Shown: one piece after another, positions 9,544 through 18,209 of the stretch
Position numbering within the stretch: position 1 is the first letter of the stretch
How the letters are laid out: each line of letters begins with the position of its first letter
From: Candidatus Limicola stercorigallinarum
GTDB taxonomy: Bacteria > Actinomycetota > Coriobacteriia > Coriobacteriales > Coriobacteriaceae
NCBI GenBank assembly: GCA_018711625.1
Contig: DVID01000020.1
Coordinates: forward strand, 28,384-92,383
Direction of reading: 5' to 3'
Length of the DNA: 64,000 bases
The notes under the pieces: model-generated
The model's input: the letters and a program-made list of their open reading frames with translations, nothing else
What the model was told of the DNA's origin: nothing
The model's database searches: none
Position numbers and translations under genes: made by a program

Positions 9544-10206
9544 ATGCCCCGCGAAAGCAATGCGGTCAAACGCGCCCGTGCCATTGAGGTTTGCAAACGG
9601 CTGAACGATCGCTACGGCCCCGTTGAGTGCTTCTTGGACCACGCCAATCCCTTCCGGCTCCTCATCTCGGTGCTCCTCTCGGCCCAAACCACCGACGCCC
9701 AGGTGAACAAGGTCACGCCCGAGCTCTTCCGCCGCTGGCCCACGCCTGAGGCCATGGCAGGCGCCACCTCCGCCCAGATCGCCGAGGTCATAAAATCGCT
9801 CGGCTTCTATAAAACGAAGGCAAAGCATTGCGTTGAGGCGGCCCAAATGATTGTGGCCGATTACGGCGGTGAGGTGCCAGCCGACATGAAGGAGCTCGTG
9901 AAGATTCCCGGCGTTGGGCGTAAGACGGCAAACATCGTCCTCAACGTTGGTTTTGGCATTGTAGAGGGTATTGCAGTTGACACACATGTAAACCGCATTG
10001 CCCACCGCCTGGCCCTCTCGCCCAAAACGCACGCCAAAGAGCCGCTCAAAACCGAGCAGGACCTCCTCAAGATCTTGCCACGTGAATATTGGAACGACGT
10101 CAACCATCAATGGATCAGCTTTGGCCGCGAGATCTGCGACGCCCGCAAGCCCCGGTGCGAGGAGTGCCCGCTTGCCGATTTGTGCCCCTCGCGACACTCT
10201 GTATAA
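9544..10206 (+). CDS. nth: Endonuclease III (DNA glycosylase/AP lyase)
   Basis: This 220-aa enzyme excises oxidised pyrimidines and cleaves the AP site. The helix-hairpin-helix IPGVGRKTAN carries the catalytic lysine (K127) and VDTHVNR the aspartate (D146). The [4Fe-4S] ligands are C198, C205, C208 and C214 (C-x6-C-x2-C-x5-C), all present. Length matches E. coli Nth (211). It sits 2 bases after rmuC with the ribosome site inside that gene's end. The glycosylase at 11940-12884 is a relative that lacks the iron-sulfur cluster. Confidence 0.97.
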   Translation: MPRESNAVKRARAIEVCKRLNDRYGPVECFLDHANPFRLLISVLLSAQTTDAQVNKVTPELFRRWPTPEAMAGATSAQIAEVIKSLGFYKTKAKHCVEAAQMIVADYGGEVPADMKELVKIPGVGRKTANIVLNVGFGIVEGIAVDTHVNRIAHRLALSPKTHAKEPLKTEQDLLKILPREYWNDVNHQWISFGREICDARKPRCEECPLADLCPSRHSV

Positions 10207-10235
10207 GAGGCAGCACCGCCGGCTGCATGGCGTTT

Positions 10236-10300
10236 TCAGCGACTGTATGAGAACCCGACATTTGGACAGCGAAAAGTCCAGATCGCCATACAGTCGCTGA
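10236..10300. repeat. 13-bp perfect stem enclosing a second hairpin, 3' of nth
   Basis: TCAGCGACTGTAT (10236-10248) pairs exactly with ATACAGTCGCTGA (10288-10300). A second hairpin, TGGAC/GTCCA (10263-10280), lies inside. It begins 29 bases after the nth stop. There is no U-run after either strand, so it is not a standard intrinsic terminator; it could protect the 3' end of the rmuC-nth message or be a small palindromic repeat. Confidence 0.6.
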
Positions 10301-10359
10301 TATAGCTCCGCGGTCGACACCAGCGGCTCGTACCATCAGGCACCATCCTCATCGCTTTC

Positions 10360-10821
10360 CTACCCTACCGGCAGGGCTTCGCGCACAAAGTCCCAGGCCG
10401 TGTGCACCAAGCTTCCAACGAGGTCGACCACCTCTTGGGGAGACGCTCCGTTGAAAATACAGGTGAGCACGTACGAGGCAAGAAACACGAGCACCAGCGC
10501 CACGGGCACAAGCACAATAAGGGCAAGCACGCGCAACACCGATAATACCTTGCGTCGTCGCGCACGCCTCTTTTGAAACGCCAAACCATCGCGGTACGCT
10601 TCTTGCTCGATGGAATATGCCTCGTCCGGCCGGCGCGTTTGTGGCGCGCGCACACTCCACGCCGCCGTTTGTCCAGGATCAACAGCAGCCGCACCCGGAG
10701 GGCCCGCATCAAACAAGCGGCTCGTTTCTTGCGATACCGTCCGCGTGGCACCGCCCTCGCCGCCACGCCTAGATTGTGCGCTGGCGCCTGATGATGGCGC
10801 CGCAGGCAAAAAGAGGTCCAT
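10360..10821 (-). CDS. Hypothetical single-pass membrane protein
   Basis: I do not recognise this 153-aa protein. The first ~80 residues are polar and low in predicted structure (Ser/Gly/Arg/Pro rich, SSGASAQSRRGGEGG). A basic patch (QKRRARRRKVLSVLR) precedes one strong membrane helix (VLALIVLVPVALVLVFLASY, about residues 98-120) and a short C-terminal tail, suggesting the N-terminus is cytoplasmic. The ATG at 10821 follows GGGGAG; a longer in-frame start at 10935 lacks a ribosome site. It is convergent with nth and downstream of rubrerythrin in the same direction, with a hairpin in between. Confidence 0.6.
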   Translation of the reverse strand: MDLFLPAAPSSGASAQSRRGGEGGATRTVSQETSRLFDAGPPGAAAVDPGQTAAWSVRAPQTRRPDEAYSIEQEAYRDGLAFQKRRARRRKVLSVLRVLALIVLVPVALVLVFLASYVLTCIFNGASPQEVVDLVGSLVHTAWDFVREALPVG

Positions 10822-11019
10822 ACCGTCTCCCCACATGAGGAGACCAATGCAGAAAGGGGATTTCAGCTTCCCCCGGCTGTGCCTCAGCGTCAATGTGCAT
10901 CTCGCAGGCGGCACCCATCCGCATCCCAACGGCAAAACTGTCGATAACTGCCCTGGATGTTACTCTTCCATGCCATGTCGGGCACACCCCGCTTAGTGCC
11001 GGCGCGAGACTGCAAACGC

Positions 11020-11086
11020 AAAGGCCCCGACCCGCCTTCGCGCCGCTTACTCGCAAGCAAGTGCACAAGACGAAATCGGGGCCTTT
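11020..11086. terminator. Large-loop hairpin AAAGGCCCCGA/TCGGGGCCTTT after rubrerythrin
   Basis: An 11-bp perfect stem (11020-11030 with 11076-11086) encloses a 45-base loop. It lies 67 bases beyond the rubrerythrin stop and before the next minus-strand gene. The stem ends in three U on either strand, so it could end transcription weakly in both directions. A similar AAAGGCCCC/GGGGCCTTT hairpin occurs at 15621-15690. Confidence 0.5.
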
Positions 11087-11153
11087 CTTCAAACCAGATG
11101 TCTGCCAACCTCACAAGGAGCGTATCCCTTTAAGACTGCTGGCAGCTGACAGG

Positions 11154-11693
11154 TTAGTAGTTAACAACCTGCTCCTCGAAGTAGCTCTGCGGATGATTGC
11201 AGACCGGGCACACCTGCGGAGCAGCCGGGCCAACATGCAGGTGGCCGCAGTTCAGGCACTTCCACACCTTAACGCCCTCGCGCTCAAAGACCTCGCCCTT
11301 CTCCACGCGCTCGGCCAGCTTGAGGTAGCGCTCCTCGTGCGCCTTCTCAACAGCGCCCACGCCACGGAACTTAGCGGCAATCTCCTTGAAGCCCTCGGCC
11401 TCAGCGGTCTCGGCGAACTCGGCATACATGGTGGTCCACTCGTAGTTCTCGCCCGCAGCGGCATCCTTCAGGTTGTCGAGCGTACCCGGAACCGCGCCAC
11501 CATGGAGGTACTTGAACCACAGCTTGGCGTGCTCAGACTCGTTCTTGGCAGTCTCCAGGAAAATGTTCTGGATCTGAACGTAGCCGTCCTTCTTAGCCTG
11601 GGAAGCATAGTAACGATACTTGGTATGCGCCTGGGATTCGCCAGCAAACGCAGTCTCGAGGTTCTTCTTGGTCTGGGAGTTCTCAAAGTCCAT
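11154..11693 (-). CDS. rbr: Rubrerythrin
   Basis: This 179-aa peroxide-reducing protein has an N-terminal ferritin-like four-helix domain with the diiron ligands in [11 protein letters not shown] and NESEHAK and a second pair in the EIAAKFR...EKAHEER region. The C-terminal rubredoxin-like domain carries C146, C149, C162 and C165 (CLNCG...CPVCN). It detoxifies hydrogen peroxide with NADH-derived electrons and is typical of anaerobes. The ATG at 11693 follows GAAGGGA. A promoter and a Fur/PerR-like palindrome lie upstream. The gene appears monocistronic. Confidence 0.95.
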   Translation of the reverse strand: MDFENSQTKKNLETAFAGESQAHTKYRYYASQAKKDGYVQIQNIFLETAKNESEHAKLWFKYLHGGAVPGTLDNLKDAAAGENYEWTTMYAEFAETAEAEGFKEIAAKFRGVGAVEKAHEERYLKLAERVEKGEVFEREGVKVWKCLNCGHLHVGPAAPQVCPVCNHPQSYFEEQVVNY

Positions 11694-11774
11694 GGATATC
11701 CCTTCCCTTCTGCCAAGCCCATCAAGCTCGGCTCGGTGCGATGACGCGCGGCAGACCAGCTCCACCGCTTGACC

Positions 11775-11825
11775 ATTGTATACCCAAAGACCGCTTGCAA
11801 TAACTACTATTAAGATTCATTCTCA
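11775..11825 (-). promoter_or_regulatory. Rubrerythrin promoter with Fur/PerR-like box
   Basis: Reading on the minus strand, TTATTG (11803-11798) and TACAAT (11780-11775) form -35 and -10 hexamers 17 bases apart, about 80 bases before the gene. Immediately upstream, TGAGAATGAATCTTA (11825-11811) fits the 7-1-7 layout of Fur/PerR operators imperfectly (about 10 of 14 to TTATAAT-N-ATTATAA). Peroxide control of rubrerythrin by PerR is known in other anaerobes; here it is inferred. Confidence 0.4.
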
Positions 11826-11939
11826 ATAATATTTGCCCAACGGTTGTATATGCACCTCAGCGAGCAGTGGAATAGCAAGCAAGCACCCAAGCCCTAAGCC
11901 CCGCCCCAATTGCTCAGTTTTCGCCATGCTGCAGAACGT

Positions 11940-12884
11940 TTACGAAATGCTCCAGCGGTCACCGCGCGCCGTGCAGAACCCTTCGCACTCAAGCGCTGCA
12001 ACAAGCTCAGCAACCTCCGCGGTAGCCACCGGGGGGCGTCCTGCCGCACGCTCAACTTCATTCAGCGCACCAGTCAGCTCATCGGCATCCATGCCCTCGG
12101 GATAGGCCTCACGAGCATCAAGCATGATGCGCACCAGTTCCGCCCGCTTTTGACGGCGCGACCCTTCAAACCGCGACTGCCGCGTATAGGTGGCCGAACG
12201 ACGCGACGGGTTGGGCAGCATCTTTTTGAGATGGGCACCGTAATCAAGCATGGCGTAGTACCACGCACGCGGCGTATCCCGCTCGTCCTGCGGGGGCGCA
12301 AACGGGCTATCAGCATCCTGCGCCGGCACAAAACCGGGGGCCGCCGGGCACGTTGCCTCAACCAACGGAATAAGCTCGCGATCGGGCACGGCCGGCACAT
12401 CGGGAAAGCAATGGTGAAGCACCACGGTGCGCACATTGGTCTCAAGATACACACCGGGCAGGTCAAACGCGAACGCTCGGATGCCCTGGGCTGTTGCCGG
12501 GCCAATGCCGGGCAACGCTACAAGCTCACGCGTCTCTTGCGGAAATATGCCACCGTAGGTTTCAACCACACGTTGCGCTGTAGCGTGCAACGCCAGGGCA
12601 CGACGGTTGTATCCCATGCCCTGCCAAGCGGCCAGCACGTCAGGCACCTCTGCCGCCGCAAGCGCATCGATAGTGGGGAATCGATCGAGCCAGGCGGGCA
12701 TGCGCTCCTCAACGCGCACCACCTGGGTTTGCTGAAGCATGACCTCAGAAAGCCAGATAATGTAGGGGTCACGCGTGCGGCGCCATGGAAGGTCACGATA
12801 GAGCCGCGCACCTTCCGTGCGCACAAGCGTGCGAAACGCTTGTCGGTCGAAGGTTGTCAACGCTTGATCGTGTGGCTTTGTCAT
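11940..12884 (-). CDS. MutY-like adenine glycosylase without iron-sulfur cluster
   Basis: This 314-aa HhH-GPD protein resembles MutY (excision of A opposite 8-oxoG): DLPWRRTRDPYIIWLSEVMLQ has the catalytic glutamate (E47) and LPGIGPATAQG is the helix-hairpin-helix. Two features differ. The usual catalytic aspartate position reads L-E148-T-N-V, a glutamate, and the four cluster cysteines are absent, replaced by a basic segment (LPNPSRRSATYTRQSRFEGS). Cluster-less MutY homologues exist in other bacteria, so it may still be active. The ATG at 12884 overlaps the TGA of the Rrf2 gene (ATGA), so translation is probably coupled; no separate ribosome site is evident. The C-terminal part lacks a clear Nudix-like 8-oxoG recognition domain. 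Confidence 0.75.
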   Translation of the reverse strand: MTKPHDQALTTFDRQAFRTLVRTEGARLYRDLPWRRTRDPYIIWLSEVMLQQTQVVRVEERMPAWLDRFPTIDALAAAEVPDVLAAWQGMGYNRRALALHATAQRVVETYGGIFPQETRELVALPGIGPATAQGIRAFAFDLPGVYLETNVRTVVLHHCFPDVPAVPDRELIPLVEATCPAAPGFVPAQDADSPFAPPQDERDTPRAWYYAMLDYGAHLKKMLPNPSRRSATYTRQSRFEGSRRQKRAELVRIMLDAREAYPEGMDADELTGALNEVERAAGRPPVATAEVAELVAALECEGFCTARGDRWSIS

Positions 12885-13378
12885 GCGCCCGGCATTTCTA
12901 CCGACGAGCATCGTGCGCACGCAGCATACGCGGGGAACGCGTTACGCTCGCAAAACTGCTGGTCAACAGCTGGATAGCGTTTACGATTCACCACATCGTC
13001 AAGCGTGACGGAATCGAGGTAGTTAAGCAGCAACGCCTGCGCACCGCACCACAACGGATGATAGCAGCACTCCCCCATGCGGCCACAGGAGCCTTCAACC
13101 CCCGTGCACTCGTTAAATACCAGGGGCCCTTGCACCGCTTCAACAATGTCACGGATGGTAACCTGCGACGGATCGGCTTTAAGGCGCATGCCACCATGCA
13201 CGCCACGCAAGCTCTCAACAATTCCCGCCTGGACAAGGCCATGCTGGATAGAACGAGCAAACGAGTAAGGAACATCCACCTCATCGGCAGCAGTCCGCAC
13301 CGAGAGGAGCTGGTCTCCTCGCTCCACGAGAATCGACAGAATGCGCAGCGCGTAATCGGTCTTTCTCGAAATGTCCAT
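12881..13378 (-). CDS. Rrf2-family transcriptional regulator
   Basis: This 165-aa protein starts MDISRKTDYALRIL, the usual Rrf2 opening, followed by a winged helix (VRTAADEVDVPYSFARSIQHGLVQAGIV, GVHGGMRL). The C-terminal sensor segment has cysteines C91, C98, C104 and C105 (C-x6-C-x5-CC), compatible with an iron-sulfur cluster as in IscR/NsrR/RsrR. Thus it may sense oxidative or nitrosative stress or iron-sulfur status. GGAGG precedes the ATG at 13378. Its stop overlaps the start of the MutY-like gene, which it may co-regulate. The last 25 residues (CERNAFPAYAACARC) hold two more cysteines. Confidence 0.88.
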   Translation of the reverse strand: MDISRKTDYALRILSILVERGDQLLSVRTAADEVDVPYSFARSIQHGLVQAGIVESLRGVHGGMRLKADPSQVTIRDIVEAVQGPLVFNECTGVEGSCGRMGECCYHPLWCGAQALLLNYLDSVTLDDVVNRKRYPAVDQQFCERNAFPAYAACARCSSVEMPGA

Positions 13379-13548
13379 CGGCCCCTCCACTGCTCTGCCT
13401 GCCACAACCTCGTCGTGACGAATTGCCGAAGGTTTACTATAGCATCTTCGTATGCAGTATCCGCATTTCCTGTACGCATTCCGCCATAAACGATTGCAGG
13501 GGCGAGCTGAAACGCTGGCGTTGAGGCATCGAACTAGAAACGATTGCC

Positions 13549-14361
13549 TCACTGCTGAGAGGAGCGGCCTGCCTTCATTCCGCGCAACACCGCTGTGCGC
13601 AACTCTGGGATGCGGCTCTTATCCATGGCGGGCACGCCCTCCAATTTGTAAGGAATACCCAACTGCTCATATTTGACCACGCCCATGGTGTGATAGGGCA
13701 GCATCTCAAGACCCACCACATTGCGCCAAGGAGCAATCAGGCGGCCGAGCGCTTCGCACTCTTCAACCGCATCGGTATAGCCTGGCACCACTACATGGCG
13801 GATGACCGTTTTAATGCCACGACGCGCCAGCTCATCTCCGAACGCCAAGATGCGTGTGTTATCGCAGCCCGTCAACTCGCGATGGCCCGCCGGATCTGCA
13901 TGCTTGATGTCGAGGAGCACCAGGTCGGTCTCGTCCAGCACGCGCTCGGTGCGCTCGGGATGCTCAGGATCGAAGGCATAGCCGCAGCTATCAAGACAAG
14001 TGTGCACGCGTCCATGCGGCAATGCGTGCATGTGGGCAAACAAATCGGCCACAAACTCCGGCTGCAACAGGGGCTCGCCGCCGCTCACGGTAATGCCACC
14101 GTTGCGGTAAAACGCGCGGTTGCTCTCAAAGGCAGCTGCAATCTGCTCCACCGTGGCAGCCGAGCCCGCGTGCGGCGACCAGGTGTCGGGGTTATGGCAG
14201 TAGGCGCACCGCATGGGACAGCCCTGTACAAACACCACAAAACGCGTGCCTGGCCCATCAACTGTGCCCATCGTCTCGATGGAGTGAATGCGACCCGGCG
14301 TGAAGTGCGTTGCACTCGCGTCGCCAAACGCGTCAAGCTCTAGCTGTGCCAAGGCTATCAT
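13549..14361 (-). CDS. pflA: Pyruvate formate-lyase activating enzyme (radical SAM)
   Basis: This 270-aa radical SAM enzyme uses S-adenosylmethionine and a [4Fe-4S] cluster to abstract hydrogen from the PFL glycine. The cluster motif C48-x3-C52-x2-C55 sits in QGCPMRCAYCHNPDTW, preceded by the typical ETMGTVDGPGTRFVVF. Later GGEPLLQPEF and DIKH motifs fit PflA. The start is uncertain: ATG 14361 lies directly on GAGAGG, and a TTG at 14352 has better spacing from it. The partner PFL genes are 1.3 kb away on the same strand, separated by the oppositely oriented panE-like gene. Here the target glycine is on a separate 83-aa protein. Confidence 0.93.
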   Translation of the reverse strand: MIALAQLELDAFGDASATHFTPGRIHSIETMGTVDGPGTRFVVFVQGCPMRCAYCHNPDTWSPHAGSAATVEQIAAAFESNRAFYRNGGITVSGGEPLLQPEFVADLFAHMHALPHGRVHTCLDSCGYAFDPEHPERTERVLDETDLVLLDIKHADPAGHRELTGCDNTRILAFGDELARRGIKTVIRHVVVPGYTDAVEECEALGRLIAPWRNVVGLEMLPYHTMGVVKYEQLGIPYKLEGVPAMDKSRIPELRTAVLRGMKAGRSSQQ

Positions 14362-14620
14362 CCTCTCTACCGCCACCACATGCCGATGCGCAAAACGTCC
14401 CGGCACCAACACTGGCACTGGTCCGGGCGTGTACCATACACGGTAAAGATATCCCCTGTTCCGTTCGGCCGCAAACGCGCGTCCCAACAGAAAGGCGCGG
14501 CACCGAGCGAAAACGGTGGGTGGTTTGGTCGAGCCCAAGTGCAGCCAAGCTCGACACGCGTACATGAAACCGCCGGCGCTCTACCCTCGTCCCGGTAAAC
14601 CCCGGAAGATTGGAGTCCTC

Positions 14621-15541
14621 ATGTTCTCTTCGCCCCTGCGCACTACAGCAATTATCGGCCGTGGCGCGGTAGGTCTTCTCTACGGAACCATCATCGCCGA
14701 GCACCTGGGAACAGACGCCGTTGTATACGTGATGGACGACGCCCGCTTTGACCGCCACAATGGCGAGCGCATCGGCATCAACGGCGAGCACTTCTCACTC
14801 ACCACCATCCCTGCAAGCATAGCCACACCGGTTGACCTGGTAATCATCGCCACCAAGGCAACCGGGCTTGAACAAGCGCTTGACACCATGGAGCGGCTCG
14901 TAGGGCCCCAGACCTGTATCATCTCGCTCATCAATGGCATCCGTAGCGAAGCGATCATTGCCGAGCGCTTTGGATGGGAGCATTTGGTGCTTGCTATCGC
15001 TCAGGGTATGGACGCTGTGTTCCTCAACAGCGCGCTCACCTACACCGCACCGGGCGAAATTCGTTTTGGCGCAGCCGAGGGCACCGAGCCCGGTGTTGTG
15101 GAGGCGCTCGATGCATACTTCACGCGCGCGGGCATCGCGCACGTGGTGGAGCATGACATTTGGCACCGTCTTTGGACCAAGCTCATGCTTAATGTTGGTA
15201 TCAACCAGACCTGTATGGCCTTTGGTGGAACCTACGGCAGCGTAAGTGCACCGGGTGAGCAAAACCGCTGCTTTGTAGCCGCCATGCGCGAGACGCTCGC
15301 TGTCGCGCGTGCCGAGGGCGTAAACCTCACCGAAGCGGACCTCAAGCAGATGTCAGACCTCGCCGCCTCGCTCAGCCCCGACGGTATGCCCTCCATGGCG
15401 CAAGACCGCATCAACCACAAGCCAACTGAGGTCGAGGAGTTCGCAGGCACCATTATCCGTCTGGCTGAACAGCACAACATCTTGGTCCCCACCAACCGCT
15501 GGCTCTACGACCGCATCCGCACCATCGAGGCAAGCTGGTAG
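14621..15541 (+). CDS. panE: 2-dehydropantoate 2-reductase family protein (ApbA/PanE)
   Basis: This 306-aa NAD(P)-dependent reductase has an N-terminal Rossmann motif GRGAVGLLYG with the family layout (VDLVIIATKATGLEQAL; ISLINGIRSE) and a C-terminal helical domain with KLMLNVGINQTCMAFGGTYG. PanE makes pantoate for coenzyme A, but many paralogues act on other 2-oxo acids, so the exact substrate is uncertain. The variation GRGAVG instead of GAGAVG is slight. GGAG is 9 bases before the ATG at 14621. The only plus-strand gene among the PFL genes; convergent with the glycyl-radical gene. Confidence 0.8.
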   Translation: MFSSPLRTTAIIGRGAVGLLYGTIIAEHLGTDAVVYVMDDARFDRHNGERIGINGEHFSLTTIPASIATPVDLVIIATKATGLEQALDTMERLVGPQTCIISLINGIRSEAIIAERFGWEHLVLAIAQGMDAVFLNSALTYTAPGEIRFGAAEGTEPGVVEALDAYFTRAGIAHVVEHDIWHRLWTKLMLNVGINQTCMAFGGTYGSVSAPGEQNRCFVAAMRETLAVARAEGVNLTEADLKQMSDLAASLSPDGMPSMAQDRINHKPTEVEEFAGTIIRLAEQHNILVPTNRWLYDRIRTIEASW

Positions 15542-15620
15542 AGGACCCCTGCCACCTTCGAGCGCGGTGGGGCGACTCGCCAACCGCCCTGCCGCCTCAC
15601 CACCCTAAGGACAAAACGCA

Positions 15621-15690
15621 GAAAGGCCCCCGCTTCCCCAAGCATCCTTTGCCACACGACGGCAAGAGTCCAGGGGCACAGGGGCCTTTC
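15621..15690. terminator. Convergent hairpin GAAAGGCCCC/GGGGCCTTTC
   Basis: A 10-bp perfect stem (15621-15630 with 15681-15690) and a 50-base loop lie between the ends of panE (15541, plus) and the glycyl-radical gene (15707, minus), where a bidirectional terminator is expected. It matches the stem at 11020-11086 almost base for base. Confidence 0.55.
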
Positions 15691-15706
15691 CGTGGGATGC
15701 TAAGCG

Positions 15707-15958
15707 CTACATACCCTTATGGAAGGTGCGGGAAATAACCTCGTCCTGCTGCTCCTTCGTAAGGTTGTGGAAGTTCACCGCGTAGCCCGAAACACGGATG
15801 GTAAGCTGCGGGTACTTCTCGGGATGCGCCTGCGCGTCGAGCAGCGTGTCGCGATTGAACACGTTCACGTTCAGGTGATGGCCACCCTTCTCGGCGTACG
15901 CGTCGATCATGTTGACCAGGTTGTCGGCCTGAGCCTGCGGAACCTCTTTGACCTGCAT
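15707..15958 (-). CDS. Free-standing glycyl-radical domain of pyruvate formate-lyase (GrcA/YfiD-like)
   Basis: This 83-aa protein corresponds to the C-terminal tail of [38 protein letters not shown] and [14 protein letters not shown]. The radical glycine is G58 in RVSGY. It has its own start with AAGGAG 6 bases upstream and lies 154 bases after the pflB stop, so it is a genuine separate gene and not a frameshift. E. coli GrcA is longer (127 aa) and repairs intact PFL; here the main PFL chain lacks this domain, so the small protein is probably an essential subunit. Activation would be by PflA (13549-14361). Confidence 0.93.
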   Translation of the reverse strand: MQVKEVPQAQADNLVNMIDAYAEKGGHHLNVNVFNRDTLLDAQAHPEKYPQLTIRVSGYAVNFHNLTKEQQDEVISRTFHKGM

Positions 15959-15983
15959 GGATAGCTCCTTCGTTAGAGTCGAT

Positions 15984-16092
15984 GATATACCTAGTATATC
16001 GCTAAACCTACTAATTGCTACTTAACAACATTCATATTATCAGGGGTGCTCGAGCCCTGTGCGCACCTGCGCACGCAGCGCGCCCGAGCACC
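15984..16092 (-). promoter_or_regulatory. AT-rich leader and stem-loop between pflB and the glycyl-radical gene
   Basis: Just after pflB, GGTGCTCG/CGAGCACC (16085-16092 with 16045-16052) forms a stem without a U-run, a possible weak terminator or mRNA boundary. The next 60 bases are very AT-rich for this genome and include the palindrome GATATACCTAGTATATC (15984-16000) just before the ribosome site. On the minus strand it contains TATACT, a good -10 hexamer. The small subunit may therefore have its own promoter as well as read-through. Confidence 0.4.
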
Positions 16093-16112
16093 ACCTTTAG
16101 CAGCAGAGGCGC

Positions 16113-18209
16113 CTAGCACTCAGCGCAATCGGGCTTCTCCACCGAAAGCTCGGCCTGGGAGAAGTCGATGCTGTCCAGGTCGAGGTCGCCAAAGAACACC
16201 TGATCCTCCTTGCCGAGCGCACCCGGGATGATCGAGAAGGTGTTGGAGATACCATCCTGGGCGTCGCGGAACGGCAGCTTGGATACCGAGGCAAGCGAGG
16301 CGATGGCGCCATGTGTATCGCGCTGGTGCATGGGGTTTGCACCCGGAGCGAACGGCACGCCCGCCTTGCGACCGTCGGGCGTAGCGCCCGTCTTCTTGCC
16401 GTACACCACGTTGGAAGTGATAGTGAGCACCGAGGTGGTGGGCACCGAGTGACGATAGGTGTCGTTCATGCGGATGTACTCCATGAACTGGTGCACCACG
16501 TCATGCGCGATCGAGTCCACGCGGTCGTCATCGTTGCCGTACTTGGGGAAGTCGCCCTCGATCTCAAAGTCCACAATCACGCCGTTCTCGTCGCGAACGG
16601 GATGCACCTTGGCGTACTTGATAGCCGAGAGCGAGTCGGCCACAACGGAGAGGCCGGCGATGCCTGTGGCAAACCAGCGGTGCACGTGCTTGTCGTGCAG
16701 CGCCATCTGGATGCGCTCGTAGCAGTACTTGTCATGCATGTAGTGGATGATGTTGAGCGCGTTCACGTACACACCCGCAAGCCATTCCATCATGTCGTTG
16801 TACTTGGACATCACGTCGTCATAATCGAGCGTGTCACCCTCAACAGCGCGATACTTCGGGCCCACCTGTTTCTTGGACACCTCGTCCACGCCGCCGTTGA
16901 GCGCGTAGAGCAGGCACTTGGCGAGGTTCGCGCGAGCGCCAAAGAACTGCATCTCCTTGCCGATACGCATGGAGCTCACGCAGCAGGCGATCGCGTAGTC
17001 GTCGCCGTGGTACACGCGCATGACGTCGTCGTTCTCGTACTGGATGGAGCTCGAAGCAATGGAGGTCTTGGCGCAGAACTCCTTGAACTTCTGCGGAAGG
17101 TTCTTCGACCACAGCACCGTGAGGTTGGGCTCCGGGGAGGTACCCATGTTCTCCAGGGTGTGGAGATAGCGGAAGGCCGTCTTGGTAACGAGCGTACGAC
17201 CGTCCACGCCCATGCCGCCGATGGACTCGGTAACCCACTGCGGGTCGCCGGAGAAGAGGTTCTGGTACTCGGGCGTGCGGGCAAACTTGACCATGCGGAG
17301 CTTCATGATGAAGTGGTCCACGAACTCCTGGATCTGCTCCTCGGTGAAGGTGCCGCGAGCAAGGTCGCGCTCGGCGTAGATGTCGATGAAGGTGGAGGTG
17401 CGGCCCATGGACATGGCGGCGCCGTTCTGCTCCTTCACGGCCGCGAGGTACGCGAAGTACATCCACTGGATGGCCTCCTGCGTGTTCTTGGCCGGCTTGG
17501 AGATGTCAAAGCCGTAGAAGTCCGCCATGACCCACAGCTCTTTGAGGGCGCGGATCTGCTCCTGCAGCTCCTCGCGGTCGCGGATGTTCTCCTCGGTCAT
17601 GACCTTGGGGGTCGAGGCCTTCTGAGCCTCCTTGTCCTTGATGAGGTAGTCGATGCCGTAGAGCGCCACGCGGCGATAGTCGCCGATGATGCGGCCGCGG
17701 CCGTAACCGTCGGGCAGGCCCGTGATGATGTGCGCCGAGCGGCAAGCGCGCATCTCGGGGGTGTACACGTCGAAGACACCCTGGTTGTGCGTCTTGCGGC
17801 GGAAGGTATAGTCCTCAACGATCTTCTCGTCGATCTGGTAGCCATGCTGGGCCGCCGCCTGTTGCGAAATGCGGATACCACCGTTGACGTGCAGAGCGCG
17901 CTTGAGCGGCTTGTCGGTTTGCAGGCCAACGATCGTCTCAAGATCGCGACGGGAATTGTCGATGTATCCCGCCGGATGGCTTACGATACCGGTCACCACG
18001 TCGGTGTCCATATCGAGCACGCCACCCTGCTCGCGCTCTTTCGTGAGCAGGCTCATAACGTAATCCCACAGCTCGGTGGTGCGCTTGGTGGGGCCGGCGA
18101 GGAACGACTCATCGCCCTCATAGGGGGTGTAGTTGCGCTGGATGAAATCGCGGACATCAACCTCGTTGGTCCAGATTCCCGGCTCGAAGCCTTCCCATGC
18201 TTCCTGCAT
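16113..18209 (-). CDS. pflB: Pyruvate formate-lyase catalytic body lacking the glycyl-radical domain
   Basis: This 698-aa protein matches PFL from its N-terminus ([31 protein letters not shown]) through the active-site cysteines C409-C410 ([23 protein letters not shown]) and the C-terminal barrel. It converts pyruvate and CoA to acetyl-CoA and formate. It stops after [13 protein letters not shown] with a short tail [20 protein letters not shown]; the canonical RVSGYAV tail is absent and is encoded at 15707-15958. Full-length enzymes have about 750-760 residues. AAGGAG lies about 11 bases before the ATG at 18209. The frame stays open upstream without a start codon. Confidence 0.95.
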   Translation of the reverse strand: MQEAWEGFEPGIWTNEVDVRDFIQRNYTPYEGDESFLAGPTKRTTELWDYVMSLLTKEREQGGVLDMDTDVVTGIVSHPAGYIDNSRRDLETIVGLQTDKPLKRALHVNGGIRISQQAAAQHGYQIDEKIVEDYTFRRKTHNQGVFDVYTPEMRACRSAHIITGLPDGYGRGRIIGDYRRVALYGIDYLIKDKEAQKASTPKVMTEENIRDREELQEQIRALKELWVMADFYGFDISKPAKNTQEAIQWMYFAYLAAVKEQNGAAMSMGRTSTFIDIYAERDLARGTFTEEQIQEFVDHFIMKLRMVKFARTPEYQNLFSGDPQWVTESIGGMGVDGRTLVTKTAFRYLHTLENMGTSPEPNLTVLWSKNLPQKFKEFCAKTSIASSSIQYENDDVMRVYHGDDYAIACCVSSMRIGKEMQFFGARANLAKCLLYALNGGVDEVSKKQVGPKYRAVEGDTLDYDDVMSKYNDMMEWLAGVYVNALNIIHYMHDKYCYERIQMALHDKHVHRWFATGIAGLSVVADSLSAIKYAKVHPVRDENGVIVDFEIEGDFPKYGNDDDRVDSIAHDVVHQFMEYIRMNDTYRHSVPTTSVLTITSNVVYGKKTGATPDGRKAGVPFAPGANPMHQRDTHGAIASLASVSKLPFRDAQDGISNTFSIIPGALGKEDQVFFGDLDLDSIDFSQAELSVEKPDCAEC

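Noticed and set aside
10349..10847. Overlapping frames at the hypothetical membrane-protein locus
   Set aside because: The frame at 10360-10821 has a ribosome site and a continuous membrane helix; the alternatives show Arg-rich shadow sequence.
15707..18209. Possibility that pflB is a single gene broken by a frameshift or stop
   Set aside because: The two parts are 154 bases apart, with a stem-loop, an AT-rich leader and a strong ribosome site for the second; no homologous sequence fills the gap.
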